From the NCBI GenBank assembly GCA_032622095.1, contig CP136065.1, forward strand, positions 24,685,141 through 24,749,140: a stretch of 64,000 nucleotides of DNA. Reading direction: 5' to 3'. The notes under the pieces were generated by a model. The model was not told where the DNA came from, made no database searches, and was given only the letters and a program-made list of their open reading frames with translations. The position numbers were made by a program, and so were the translations under genes. The DNA comes from Siphonodentalium dalli (lineage: Eukaryota > Mollusca > Scaphopoda > Gadilida > Siphonodentaliidae). Of the stretch, positions 24,501 to 36,114 are shown one piece after another. Each line of letters begins with the position of its first letter. Within the stretch, counting starts at the first letter, position 1.

Positions 24501-24760
24501 TAAGTTTTACACGGGGCATACGAGATTGTTAAGATCTTGTAAAATCTGTCTTCTCTATATAGCGACGACAATTTTTGCGGGGTAATATAAGTTTTACACG
24601 GGGCATACGAGATTGTTATGACCTTGTAAAATCTGTCTTCTCTATATAGCGACGACAATTTTTGCGGGGTAATATCACTTTACACTGGGCATACGAGATT
24701 GTTATGACCCGTGTAAAATATGTCTTCTCTATATAGCGACGACAATTTTTGCGGGGTAAT
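21546..24760. repeat. 87 bp satellite, about 37 units
   Basis: Each unit holds GGGGCATACGAGATTGTTAT, CTTCTCTATATAGCGACGAC and TTTTTGCGGGGTAATAT, ending in either TCACTTTTACAC or AAGTTTTACAC. Some units have CCGTG in place of TTG before TAAAATC, adding one base (88 bp). These lie near 21742, 22091, 22440, 22702, 23051, 23576, 24011 and 24709, so 349 bp four-unit blocks recur at the left. Because 87 is divisible by 3, the minus strand reads open as 29-residue repeats, broken at each 88 bp unit. I do not regard these as genes. Confidence 0.95.
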
Positions 24761-24885
24761 ACGAAATAAGTGTTTCCTGTTTAGTTAACATATATCGAAC
24801 AAGAACACCGGGATACGGCGTGGTATGGCCCTAGAAGACCAATGGTGCCTAAGAAGGCTTACAATTCTACAGAGGGGATAAATCC

Positions 24886-27547
24886 CGGTACATGGTGGGA
24901 TGGTTCGAAACGTGATGATGATGAGGTATATATATCCCGGTACTTGGTGGGATGGTTCGATACGTGATGATGATGAGGTATATATATCCCGGTACTTGGT
25001 GGGATGGTTCGATACGTGATGATGATGAGGTATATATATCCCGGTACTTGGTGGGATGGTTCGATACGTGATGATGATGATGATGTATATATATCCCGGT
25101 ACATGGTGGGATGGTTCGATACGTGATGATGATGAGGTATATATATCCCGGTACATGGTGGGATGGTTCGATACCAATGATGATGATGATGAGGTATATA
25201 TATCCCGATACATGGTGGGATGGTTCGATACGTGATGATGATGAGGTATATATATCCCGGTACATGGTGGGATGGTTCGATACCAATGATGATGATGAGG
25301 TATATATATCCCGGTACTTGGTGGGATGGTTCGATACCAATGATGATGATGCGGTATATATATCCCGGTACATGGTGTGATGGTTCGATACCAATGATGA
25401 TGATGAGGTATATATATCCCGGTACATGGTGGGATGGTTCGATACCAATGATGATGATGAGGTATATATATCCCGGTACATGGTGGAATGGATCGATACC
25501 AATGATGATGATGAGGTATATATATCCCGGTACTTGGTGGGATGGTTCGATACCAATGATGATGATGAGGTATATATATCCCGGTACTTGGTGGGATGGT
25601 TCGATACCAATGATGATGATGAGGTATATATATCCCGGTACATGGTGTGATGGTTCGATACCAATGATGATGATGAGGTATATATATCCCGGTACATGGT
25701 GGGATGGTTCGATACCAATGATGATGATGAGGTATATATATCCCGGTACTTGGTGGGATGGTTCGATACCAATGATGATGATGAGGTATATATATCCCGG
25801 TACATGGTGTGATGGTTCGATACCAATGATGATGATGAGGTATATATATCCCGGTACATGGTGGGATGGTTCGATACCAATGATGATGATGAGGTATATA
25901 TATCCCGGTACTTGGTGGGATGGTTCGATACCAATGGTGATGATGAGGTATATATATCCCGGTACATGGTGTGATGGTTCGATACCAATGATGACGATGA
26001 GGTATATATATCCCGGTACATGGTGGGATGGTTCGATACCAATGATGATGATGAGGTATATATATCCCGGTACTTGGTGGGATGGTTCGATACCAATGAT
26101 GATGATGAGGTATATATATCCCGGTACATGGTGTGATGGTTCGATACCAATGATGATGATGAGGTATATATATCCCGGTACATGGTGGGATGGTTCGATA
26201 CCAATGATGATGATGAGGTATATATATCCCGGTACATGGTGTGATGGTTCGATACCAATGATGATGATGAGGTATATATATCCCGGCACATGGTGGGATG
26301 GTTCGATACCAATGATGATGATGAGGTATATATATCCCGGTACATGGTGGGATGGTTCGATACCAATGATGATGATGAGGTATATATATCCCGGTACTTG
26401 GTGGGATGGTTCGATACCAATGATGATGATGAGGTATATATATCCCGGCACATGGTGGGATGGTTCGATACATACCAATGATGATGATGAGGTATATATA
26501 TCCCGGTACTTGGTGGGATGGTTCGATACCAATGATGATGATGAGGTATATATATCCCGGTACATGGTGGGATGGTTCGATACCAATGATGATGATGAGG
26601 TATATATATCCCGGTACATGGTGGGATGGTTCGATACCAATGATGATGATGAGGTATATATATCCCGGTACATGGTGGGATGGTTCGATACCAATGATGA
26701 TGATGAGGTATATATATCCCGGTACATGGTGGGATGGTTCGATACCAATGATGAGGTATATATATCCCGGTACATGGTGGGATGGTTCGATACCAATGAT
26801 GATGATGAGGTATATATATCCCGGTACATGGTGGGATGGTTCGATACCAATGATGATGATGAGGTATATATATCCCGGTACATGGTGGGCTGGTTCGATA
26901 CCAATGATGATGATGAGGTATATATATCCCGGTACATGGTGGGATGGTTCGATACCAATGATGATGATGAGGTATATATATCCCGGTACATGGTGGGCTG
27001 GTTCGATACCAATGATGATGATGAGGTATATATATCCCGGTACATGGTGGGATGGTTCGATACGTACCAATGATGATGATGAGGTATATATATCCCGGTA
27101 CATGGTGGAATGGATCGATACCAATGATGATGATGAGGTATATATATCCCGGTACATGGTGGGATGGTTCGATACCAATGATGATGATGATGAGGTATAT
27201 ATATCCCGGTACATGGTGGGATGGTTCGATACGTACCAATGATGATGATGAGGTATATATATCCCGGTACATGGTGGGATGGTTCGATACCAATGATGAT
27301 GATGAGGTATATATATCCCGGTACATGGTGGAATGGATCGATACCAATGATGATGATGAGGTATATATATCCCGGTACATGGTGGGATGGTTCGATACGT
27401 ACCAATGATGATGATGAGGTATATATATCCCGGTACTTGGTGGGATGGTTCGATACGTGCCAATGATGATGATGAGGTATATATATCCCGGTACATGGTG
27501 GGATGGTTCGATACGTGATGATGACGCTGAGGTATATATATATACCC
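24886..27547. repeat. 54 bp satellite, about 49 units
   Basis: Each unit contains ATGATGATGAGG, TATATATATCCCGG and TACATGGTGGGATGGTTCGA. The left-most units have ATACGTGATG (about 50 bp) and most others ATACCAATG (54 bp). Since 54 is a multiple of 3, long open frames appear on both strands (up to 929 codons on the minus strand). They have no start context or non-repeat domain. The array is 91-98% regular by eye, so it is recent or homogenised. Confidence 0.95.
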
Positions 27548-27548
27548 G

Positions 27549-27650
27549 TACTTGGTTCTTAGCTTCGATCCCATTATGAGAAGACCTTCTGAAATTGTTA
27601 TCCATTAGATACGTTACAAAGTATTATTGGGCAGTTAGATATATGGGAGC
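27549..27650 (+). repeat. Dispersed repeat, copy related to 39897-39985
   Basis: GTACTTGGTTCTTAGCTTCG and AAGACCTTCTG then TACAAAGTATT align to GTACTTGGTTCATAGCTTCG and AAAGACCTTCTG then TTCAAAGTATT at 39893 onward. Both may be the end of an unrecognised transposon. A short direct duplication (GACATGACC-GGGATTGC-CGAC) follows at 27673-27722. Confidence 0.65.
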
Positions 27651-28544
27651 AGGACCACCAGACTCAGATACAACATGACCCGGGATTGCTCGACTCAGAG
27701 ACATGACCTGGGATTGCCCGACCCAGGGACAAACCGAACCAAAACCTATGAGAATCCTTCTTGTTTTGGTTAGATATCAACTCTCTAGAGCCATGCAGTT
27801 GTGTCGTTTTTTGTTTTTTTTACATTTGTCGAAACAAGTCAAAAGATCACTCGTTATAAAGAGCGTTTGTGGTTACCGTCGCCATTAACATTTTAATATT
27901 CTTCCTGTTGCCCCAGGGGGGTGGAAAAAAGTTTTTTCCGGGCACGTATGCCGGGGTGGGTGGGTGGTTGGTCGATAGGACCAACAAACAATTTTTTCCT
28001 CAATCAAAAATATTTTTCCTGCAAGTCCTTTTGACTGTTTTTGCAATGAGTTTGGCTTAAAACACATCTATATGTCAATATTAACATAACTGACAAATTT
28101 CACGATGATCAGACAAACTGTATAGCCTTTAGCCCATGCTAATGGATTGAATATTGAAACCCAAGATGGCTGCTGGCAGCCATGTTTTTTTAACCCAAAA
28201 TGACTTGTTCCTATTTATATGTCAATGTTAACATCCATGACCAATAGTATGCACAGAAATTCATATACAGCTGTTTACAGTGTATTTTCCCCCGCAAATC
28301 TCTGTTTTAGTGTTAAAAGGGGGGTGGGTGTCCAAAAATGGTCGGAAAAAACTGCCGAAAACGGAAAACAAATTGGACGCGGGGGTGGGTGGGTCCCAAC
28401 TAGGATCGAAAGTCAAAAATCAGCATACATGCCTGCAAATTCTTTTCGACTCCCCCCCCCCCCACCTGGTTGACCTGCAAATTCCTGTAGATATTTTACT
28501 GTTATACAACACCGTGTGTGACACAATGTCACTAGCAATGGTCA

Positions 28545-28670
28545 TGTCTCCATGGCATGGTATACAACATCGTCAGTCGGGTTAACAAGAGTCTTGACTC
28601 AAGTCAGACATACGCCGGACAGCAAACTTAAATTGAATCAGGCCTTTGTCACATATAAAGCAACTTAATT
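28545..28670 (+). repeat. Dispersed repeat, copy 1 (second at 32965-33090)
   Basis: Shares GTCTCCATG, CGGGTTA, TTTGTCACATATAAAGCAAC and a CAGACA-ACGCCnGACAGC segment with 32965-33090. No ends determined. Confidence 0.7.
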
Positions 28671-29401
28671 TTTGAAAGCTTTCCATGACGACCAATGTTG
28701 AAATAATAATCTCTGCACCACCTTGACACTTGAAAGTTTTTTTGCAACTTATGAAGCCCGATGCAACATTATGAAATTTTCATGTTAACAAAACATCAAG
28801 ATGACGGCATAAGCGTATTTACATGGTGATGGGTTTGGAATTGTCATTGCCTTCCAAGTGTTACGTATCCAAAGGTTTACACTAGGCTAATGTGGATTTG
28901 AGATCAAAGAGTGGCATATGCTCAAGGTTTTGTCTGAAACTTCTGTCGATATAATTGGTATTATTTTGTAATTGCATGAATGTTGGGGCAAAATATAATG
29001 ATTGACATGTACCATGTTTCGGTCTGTAATTGTGCTCTGGAAGGCAATGCATAGGCAATAGTAAACTGCTCTGAGTAACTTACGGTTGTTCTCATGTGAG
29101 ATGTGTATGATAATTTACGAGGCGCTAGATGAGTGAAAATAATCATCGCTTCTCACTAGAGGAGAACAACCGTACGAAACTCAGAACAGTTAACGGTTGT
29201 GTTTATTGTATTTTCTCTACCAGTTTGTTACGACCCAGACCACAATGAAACACATGGTTAGACCTAATACATACTTAAAGCTAAAACAACACCAGCCTTG
29301 TCTGTTAAAATACCGCACAAGAATACCGCACAAGAATACCGCACAAGAATACCATTGTCAGATAGGGTAATATAAACGCCCTCACGATCATATTAGGCAT
29401 A

Positions 29402-29866
29402 TGTGACCCGCCATATAAAATCCAGTCGTAAGTCGGGATTTTTTTACCCTGTGCCAATGCATTCTCTTATATATGCGAGTCGACCATATGTCGCCTCGCA
29501 TATATAAGAGAATGCATTGGTCTAACAATTTTTTACAATTTTAATAATTTGTTCTTGTATTCTTTAACAATTTTATAATTTCACCCATACAGAGCCCCAG
29601 ACAACCATGAACAGACGACACTCTTCTATATGCTTCTAATCTATATATGTGTGGGGCTCCCTGCAGTGTAATGGATGTTTTTTATTTTATGTCCTAAAAA
29701 TTGTAAGAAACATTTATTTAAAAAACATGATAAAAAATTGTTAGGCCAATGCATTCTCTTATAAATGCGAGGCGACCTATGGTCGATTCGCATATATAAG
29801 AGAATACATTGGCACAGGGTAAAAAAAATCCCGACTTACGACTGGATTTGATATGGCGGGTCACAT
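29402..29866. mobile_element. TA-flanked MITE with paired hairpins (465 bp), copy 1
   Basis: Ends TGTGACCCGCCATAT and ATATGGCGGGTCACA, with TA on both sides, the target of Tc1/mariner-type elements. The subterminal AATCCAGTCGTAAGTCGGGA pairs with its inverse. Hairpins at 29454-29520 and 29745-29812 match those of the piggyBac-type MITEs. A central segment, ACAGAGCCCCAGACA to GGGGCTCCCTG, can fold on itself. Confidence 0.85.
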
Positions 29867-30145
29867 ATATAAAATATAAAATATACTTATTTCATGAATA
29901 GACCACCTCGGAATTCCGTTAAAACAACTAATCCTTCAAATTATTACAAATATACGGCATATCACTGAAGGTTTCTCATTCACAACACCAGAAAGCCTCT
30001 AAATGCGGACCACACATCTAATAATCAGATTAAATACAAACCCGATGGTCCGCAAGACGATCTTTAGTCTACATTCCAACTGATACATACATCATCAGCA
30101 ATGTTAGCTGTTATATTATGCATTGGGTTCCCGCAATAAAATCTA

Positions 30146-31790
30146 CAAGAGTGGCCCAGCCATTGTTCACACCTAAATATCAAAAGCAATTAAGGCGATC
30201 ATAAAATTTACATACTGCAACAATGAGACATCCTGCAAAAATTCTAACCGGTACGCAATATAGCGAGTACGTTATTAATCAAAATTAAACGATAGCTCCA
30301 ATTTTTTTTTAATATAAATTTTATTCGTCAAAAATAACACAAGTAACGAATAAATAAACAAAAAACAGTTCAAATAAACATTTATTATATATGTTACTAT
30401 TTGATTATTATATATTATACGGTATATTTGTTACATGCAACGTCAGACATTGTTGATTAATCCTTTCATATCGAAGTTGTTTCCGTTACTGGTTTACCGT
30501 CGCTTTTTTTATTAGTATTTGTAATATTTGGCGTATGTACCATAGTGGATAGCATGGTTAATACTTTGCCTGCAAGTCGTAGCAGAGTAGGTTATTGGGA
30601 CCAGTTAAAAACCCAATCAATAAGTGTGTGGGAACAGATCCATGCTTGGTCACGTATGGTTGGGAAGTATAGCGTATCATAGAATTAGTCGGGGAAGTAT
30701 AACGTATGATAGCGTTACGCCAGAGATTCTGTAATAATATCTCTGGTTACGCCATGTCATGTGCCATGGGAGCACGTTGTGGAATAAAAAGGTATGCCCG
30801 GCTGAAATCGTGGCTTTTTGGTTGAACGTTCTCGCAGGAACCAAATAGCCCCACGACAGATTTTCACGCGAATTCTCTAACTGCTTGAATCTTAGAAAAT
30901 TGTTGTGGTATTCATATATTCGTATATTATATGTGCTGGATCCAATAAATATTGTGAACATATAAACTGTGTCTGAACCAATCGTTATCCAACGGGAGTC
31001 AACGATCTACGGCCTACTATATGACACGTATGAGGATAAAAAACGTTTGTTGTATATTTACCGAAATTAATTTACATCTTCTGCAAATGATACCTGATGT
31101 CTTGGTTATATTACTAATGATACCTGATGTCTTGGTTATGTTACAAATGATACCTGATGTCTTGGTTATATTACTAATGATACCTGATGTCTTGGTTATG
31201 TTACAAATGATACCTGATGTCTTGGTTATATTACTGATGATACCTGATGTCTTGGTTATGTTACTAATGATACCTGCTGTCTTGGTTATATTACTAATGA
31301 TACCTGATGTCTTGGTTATATTACTAATGATACCTGATGTCTTGGTTATATTACAAATGATACCTGATGTCTTGGTTATATTACAAATGATACCTGATGT
31401 CTTGGTTATATTACTAATGATACCTGATGTATTGGTTATATTACAAATGATACCTGATGTCTTGGTTATATTACAAATGATACCTGATGTCTTGGTTATA
31501 TTACCAATGATACCTGATGTCTTGGTTATATTACTAATGATACCTGATGATATTACTAATGATACCTGATGTCTTGGTTATATTACTAATCTTGGAAACT
31601 ATCCCCAGAAAAAACATTGGATGTCACCTTTTGTGGGAATAGGACATTACTTTTCGTTTTACTACAATTTCCTGAAATAGCTCGCATCGTGAGAAACCCG
31701 AAATGTGTTGTATTGCGAGATATCTACATAGCTCCTATGACATCGCCAGAACACTCTCGCAGTATACACCATAGAGGGCGCCATGACGCA
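30146..31790 (+). repeat. Dispersed repeat with expanded 30 bp core, copy 1
   Basis: Aligns with 36115-36540 in three blocks: 30146-30250 (GAGTGGCCCAGCCATT and on), 31040-31087 (GTTTGTTGTATATT, TTACATCTTCTGCAAATGATACC) and 31590-31790 (CTTGGAAA-TATCCCCAGAAAAAA, ATTGGATGTCACCTTTTG, ACACTAGAGGGCG-like end). About 790 bases at 30251-31037 are extra in this copy and hold no gene I can name. Confidence 0.8.
31087..31590 (+). repeat. 30 bp minisatellite, about 16-17 units
   Basis: The unit is ATGATACCTGATGTCTTGGT followed by TATATTACTA, with ACAA/ACTA and ATGTTA/ATATTA variants alternating in the first third. The related repeat at 36288-36320 has one unit only. The open frame over it (31021-31569) is a repeat artefact. 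Confidence 0.95.
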
Positions 31791-32188
31791 ACAATAAATA
31801 TGACGTCATGACGTAGTTCTGAGAGTAGCATAGCATTAAACCCCATGCAGCGCCCTCTATGTTATCACTGCGACATAGCACTGCCACAAGGATGGTACTT
31901 TGCGGACCGATACATTTATATTTACACATCGTCGGAACTATATTTAGTCACCTATTATCTTATTTTGACCACCAAAAGTTTGCAGTAATGGTAATCCTTT
32001 CGGTGTTGATAAGAACAATATAGACTGAGCCAGACATACGACAATTTTAATCTTAAAACATAAGAACTAAGATCACGTAAGAAATCCTTACCAAATGTCC
32101 TTATGGCAGTTATATCTCAGCGAAGCGATGGGAGATAACTCTGCCTGGAGTTTGGCATAGCATATTGATAATACAATAACACGTTCGG

Positions 32189-32279
32189 ATTCAGGGAGTG
32201 GGGATAAGATTATTCAGGGAGTGGGGTAAGATTCTTCAGGGAGTGGGGATAAGATTCTTCAGGGAGTGGGGATAAGATT
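32189..32279 (+). repeat. 23 bp tandem repeat, four units
   Basis: Units of TTCAGGGAGTGGGGATAAGA, the second lacking a G. It is flanked by sequence without recognised features. Confidence 0.85.
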
Positions 32280-32469
32280 TATAATTTGACTTAAAAGTTG
32301 ATGAAAATATAATAAAGGTAGTGAGCCACCTTAAATGAACTGCGTAGATTATTCATTCAGGTTGTGCTGACATCACCATTCGCCCAGGACACGTAGATTC
32401 CACTGCTGTCACAAAACTCTTTGTTTTTTCTGAACAACAGCCAACCATAATTTTTTTTTTATATTCATC

Positions 32470-32937
32470 GGGTCATCTCACCTCAAGCATATCGCAAGTC
32501 TTTGTTGTGGGCTGATTGGCTTCCGCACCCTGTATTCTTTCTTTATATCATCTTCGATGAAGAAAAGTATCCGTGCGAACTGTTCCCTTGACGTTCTAAA
32601 GTATTGTATAAATTTGTCCTCATCTGAATAGAGTTCACGGTATAAATGATTAAATACACCATGTAAATATCTCTTCTTATTAATTGGGTGTACCAAAAAC
32701 CTTCTATTTCTCTTCTTTTTTCGTTGTCGATACAGATATGCCAGTGCTATTATAACAAGTGTGTCATCAGACACTGCCTCCATTCTAGAAACTAATGTTA
32801 TGAAACACAATACTTCGGGCGTTTATAATTATTCTGCCGCGGCCATGTGAAAGCGACACACTCTCGCGGCGATGACAAAAAGTTTATTCGCTAGATAACC
32901 GAGCCGGCCGCGCCGCTTCCATGTGTAAGCAGCTTAA
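32470..32937 (-). mobile_element. PIF/Harbinger-type transposon, 5' part
   Basis: On the minus strand GC-rich subterminal repeats (CACATGGAAGCGGCGCGGCC near 32925 and TTTCACATGGCCGCGGC near 32845) precede a transposase N-terminal frame. The left boundary AGCTGCTTACACATGG follows TTA, the typical 3 bp Harbinger target. I could not find the other end. Confidence 0.5.
32478..32783 (-). pseudogene. Harbinger transposase N-terminal fragment (HARBI1-like)
   Basis: Residues RRFLVHPINKKRYLHGVFNH, then LYRELYSDEDKFIQYFRTS, and RKPISPQQRLAICLR match the conserved N-terminal segment of PIF/Harbinger transposases that precedes the DDE nuclease. The frame reads on to a TGA, but that TGA lies within AG|GTGAGA, a good splice donor, so this may be the first exon. 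No DDE-domain exon is visible on the minus strand between 30000 and 32470, so this is probably a truncated element. Met at 32783 (MEAVSDD) is the likeliest start; an upstream Met at 32810 is in frame. A domesticated host HARBI1 gene is less likely given the transposon-like upstream repeats. Confidence 0.65.
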
Positions 32938-32964
32938 CGATACACGCAATGTCACCAGTGATCA

Positions 32965-33090
32965 CCAAGTCTCCATGTCATACGATACAACAACGTGAGT
33001 CGGGTTAGCCTGACTCACGACTCAATTCAGACACACGCCAGACAGCTAACGTGTAAATTGAGTCATGATTTTGTCACATATAAAGCAACT
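32965..33090 (+). repeat. Dispersed repeat, copy 2 (see 28545-28670)
   Basis: Shares AGTCTCCATG, GTCGGGTTAG and TTTGTCACATATAAAGCAAC with the first copy and lies in the same orientation, next to the Harbinger fragment. Confidence 0.7.
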
Positions 33091-34497
33091 GGGTGCAAAC
33101 AGTACAAGTAGGTGGAATAACTACACTTTATACCGTTCTGATTGAAGCCATAGTAAAAAATATACGAACCCACATTACTTTGTGCCTCGCTTTCAGGCGA
33201 GCGAGTTCAATTTCACGAGATATTGCCACTCGATTTCCCAAATACCCCAAACGATAGGCTATTCAATAAAATAATTACGAGAACAGATTCAAAACACTTT
33301 ACGGGCCCTGGCATGCTTCGTCAATTGTGGCCTGAAAAATAAAGGGCAACCAAGTGATGAACTGATCAATAGAGTACAACAAAAAATGAACAAAGTGACT
33401 GAGTATGTAATATCAATTGTGATAATTATATCGTAATTTACCATTACGTTGCTAGTTGTTTTGTCACTTATGTTAATTTATTTCATTGTGTAATTTGTCG
33501 TTTTATGTTGCTGTACATTTGATCGTAAGTATTAAAGTTCATTTAATAAGATACTAAACCTGTTGTGGGTTTCCGACCAGATGGTGTAAAATGTTCTATA
33601 TGCAATATGACATATTATACAACATTACATGTGCATGGAATACAGTATTGTAACAGAAAATGGTTTAAACTATACTATTTCATGAAGATATACTAGTATT
33701 ATTTCCCAGGGTAGGAGCATCCCATACATGCATGTAGAGTCGCGAGCGGCACCAATAATTAATTCGGCAAATCACAGTCGGTGGAGTCGATCAATTGAAG
33801 CCTTGTTTAATGACTTAGAGTTAGCAAATATACAGAGATCCACCTGCACGGGTAAACAATCAATTTCTTAGCTAGCACAAATATACACAGTACCTCATTC
33901 ATACAAGCGCGTCCCAGAATTTGCATTATCCAAACGATCATGCAGAGCAGATCTCTTGCATTTTTGTTGGTCTTGCCAAGAAAAAGAATTCTGTATCGTT
34001 CCAATCAATTCTGGTGCAGTCTTTTGTGACTAAAAATTGACACCGTCGGCTGTTCCGCAGTGTTCGGAATGCTTACAATTATTGTTCCATGGCATATGCT
34101 ATATCTATAAAACAACTCCATAAATCCACTCGACGAGTCGGCTCTGTGCATCTGTCAGAGATGGTGGGGGGGAATTTCACTCTACACAACACATGTATAT
34201 ACCCTACGCGTGTTTCTCCCACAATGTCACATGCATGTTTGTCTCGCACCTCTACCGTGTGTGCTGATCCTTCCCATCCCGAAGGCGCGTTCATGTATGC
34301 ATCCCATCTTACATTCCATACTATAATTCCAATGTAGTCGCTACATGTGTGTATATGTATATATTTATGCCTTCACTCAGTGGAACTTGAATGATGTACG
34401 TTTTGTTGGTTGAACTTACGCCAGATGCAGGGCGCCAACATGTTATCATATTGTATGTAAGTAACTGTCAAGGCGCAACCATAACGTGTGCGCTTAA

Positions 34498-34737
34498 CCC
34501 TTCCATGACTGTTTCCTAAAAGTGTGCGACAACCCTGTGCCAGTGCATTATCTTTTATATACGAGTCTCCCATGCGGAGCCTCACATATATAAGATAATA
34601 CATTGGCCAATAGTTACCTTGACCGTGTAAGCTAGTGCATTCTCTTATATATGCTTGGCTCCCTATGGGAGACTTGCATATATAAGAGAATGGACAGGCA
34701 CATGATCTTTAATGCTGCACCAACGCAGCTCCCGTCG
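34498..34737. mobile_element. TTAA-flanked paired-hairpin MITE, CATGACTG-ended type
   Basis: TTAA (34494-34497) then CCCTTCCATGACTG; right part ATGCTGCACCAACGCAGCTCCCG ends at TTAA (34738-34741) and lacks the last nine or so bases of the expected terminus. Diverged hairpins lie at 34540-34606 and 34632-34697. Confidence 0.7.
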
Positions 34738-35273
34738 TTAAAGATGTAATGCTCCTTTAATTTGCCAGTTAAGTGTACATATAAGGAATTGATGTTGATT
34801 TTGTTGCGTTCCATGGCATATGGCTGCAAATTGGTCTGACATTTTTATTCAGTTCCAAACAAACTTGCAGACCAACTTGCATAAACATTCATTTCTTGAG
34901 TGCATACATCCATCCGTCTAGACGTGTGTCCTGTCTATAGCATGTTTCCCGATCGCGATAACGTAATTACGGAAATGAGTGAATAATTCAAGCGTTTGAA
35001 TTATTTATACTTCTGAACCAAGACGAATATTCTTTTGAAGTTTGGTAGAAAATGTATATTTATGACTGACATTTTATAAAATACTTGTTGTTAATGTTCT
35101 TCTGTCAAGAACCGGCTTAATTGTTGTGACTGACTGATGCTCGTTCCATTGATATATGCTAATGCTATATGCAACATGTGCAAATGAGAACAAATGAGAA
35201 TGATTTTCAGTACTTTATGCATTGTCTCGTCGTCACAAGATGTTACTTAAGATATGTCTCCTCTAAATTGCAG

Positions 35274-35354
35274 TCGAGACCTGCGAGAAGCATCAGATGT
35301 TCCCAGAAGAATCAGAAATTAGAAAGAACGCAAGGATAGACAGAGATATGCTAG
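35274..35354 (+). CDS. TARP / calcium-channel gamma-subunit-like protein, exon 2
   Basis: 81 bp between a pyrimidine-rich acceptor (CTCCTCTAAATTGCAG) and donor G|GTACGT. It is phase 1 at both ends, so it joins exon 1 (last base G plus TC gives Val) and exon 3 without a break. It encodes ETCEKHQMFPEESEIRKNAR and on to DML, aligning with the short exon of TARP genes that carries the second loop cysteine and an FPED-like motif (here FPEE) just before TM2. Known vertebrate CACNG genes have a similarly small second exon. The Cys here would pair with the Cys of GLWKLC. Confidence 0.8.
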
Positions 35355-36114
35355 GTACGTATATCCACATTGATTGCAATTAAGATAACTGTTATAGTCA
35401 AATTCTAACATCGGTGGGAAAAACAACTGCCCAATTTCTCACATAGATTTTCATCGCACATAGGTACAGACGTTAGCTGGATCTAAGTGTATCTTAAGTC
35501 GGTAATATACATATGTTTTGTCTAACCCTTCCGACCGGGTGCCTTAACAAATCAAAACACCATCACGTTAGTGCCACGATTAATGGAATTCTGGTTGGTT
35601 TAAGATTTATCAAGCAATCGCGCGGTAGGTAACTGCCAATCAGGTTGTGTGTGTATATATGTGTAGGAGAAATAACAGCAGCAAAATCAAACCCATATAA
35701 CATAATTATCCGTTGTTAATCGTAACTGGCAAACTAGTTTGCAACAGCCTTACTAGCGTCCAGTTGTTGGTATGAGCTACTGATTTGATACTGATGTTGG
35801 TGTGATAGACCGATGTTGTCGAGACGTATTTGCGGCACCAAGAGCTCCAGATGCAAGAGCGCCACATTTTGTCACAAACCCCAATTCAAGTCTGTTTGGT
35901 GTGAGATATGTTGCTAATTACCAGTTCCCGTTCAAAAGACTAATATCAAGGTGTAAAATGAGAGAAAACGTCGCTAATTTCGTGGTTCGATTTCACAGTC
36001 AGTGACTTGCAGTTCGCGACCGATAGATAGTTACATTTGGAACACATATACTGGTAACTGAGTTACATGAAACGGGTAGTACAGCAAGACATAAGCGATA
36101 TAAATGTAAATGGC

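Larger units (their letters stand above)
11800..35273 (+). other. Intron 1 of the TARP-like gene (23.5 kb)
   Basis: Begins GTAAGC and ends in CTCCTCTAAATTGCAG. It contains both long satellites, the first 30 bp minisatellite, at least six MITEs, a LINE fragment and a Harbinger fragment. Between the listed repeats, 11832-14330, 15080-16200, 28070-28540, 28675-29400 and 33095-34490 show no gene I can recognise. Small exons of other genes cannot be excluded. Confidence 0.75.

Noticed and set aside
21353-24658. Series of minus-strand frames with 29-residue repeats
   Set aside because: These are the 87 bp satellite. Frames end wherever an 88 bp unit occurs, with no conserved start or end.
21546-24760. 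CRISPR-like appearance of regular repeats
   Set aside because: Units are contiguous 87 bp repeats without unique spacers, and the context is eukaryotic.
24785-27605. Open frames of 848-929 codons on the minus strand and 617 codons on the plus strand
   Set aside because: They consist of the 54 bp satellite read in different frames, overlap each other on both strands, and contain no non-repeat domain.
31021-31569. 182-codon frame with a hydrophobic 10-residue repeat
   Set aside because: It is the 30 bp minisatellite; the sister locus with one unit is not open.
32478-32810. A host HARBI1 gene
   Set aside because: Transposon-like GC-rich subterminal repeats lie immediately upstream and no DDE-domain exon follows.
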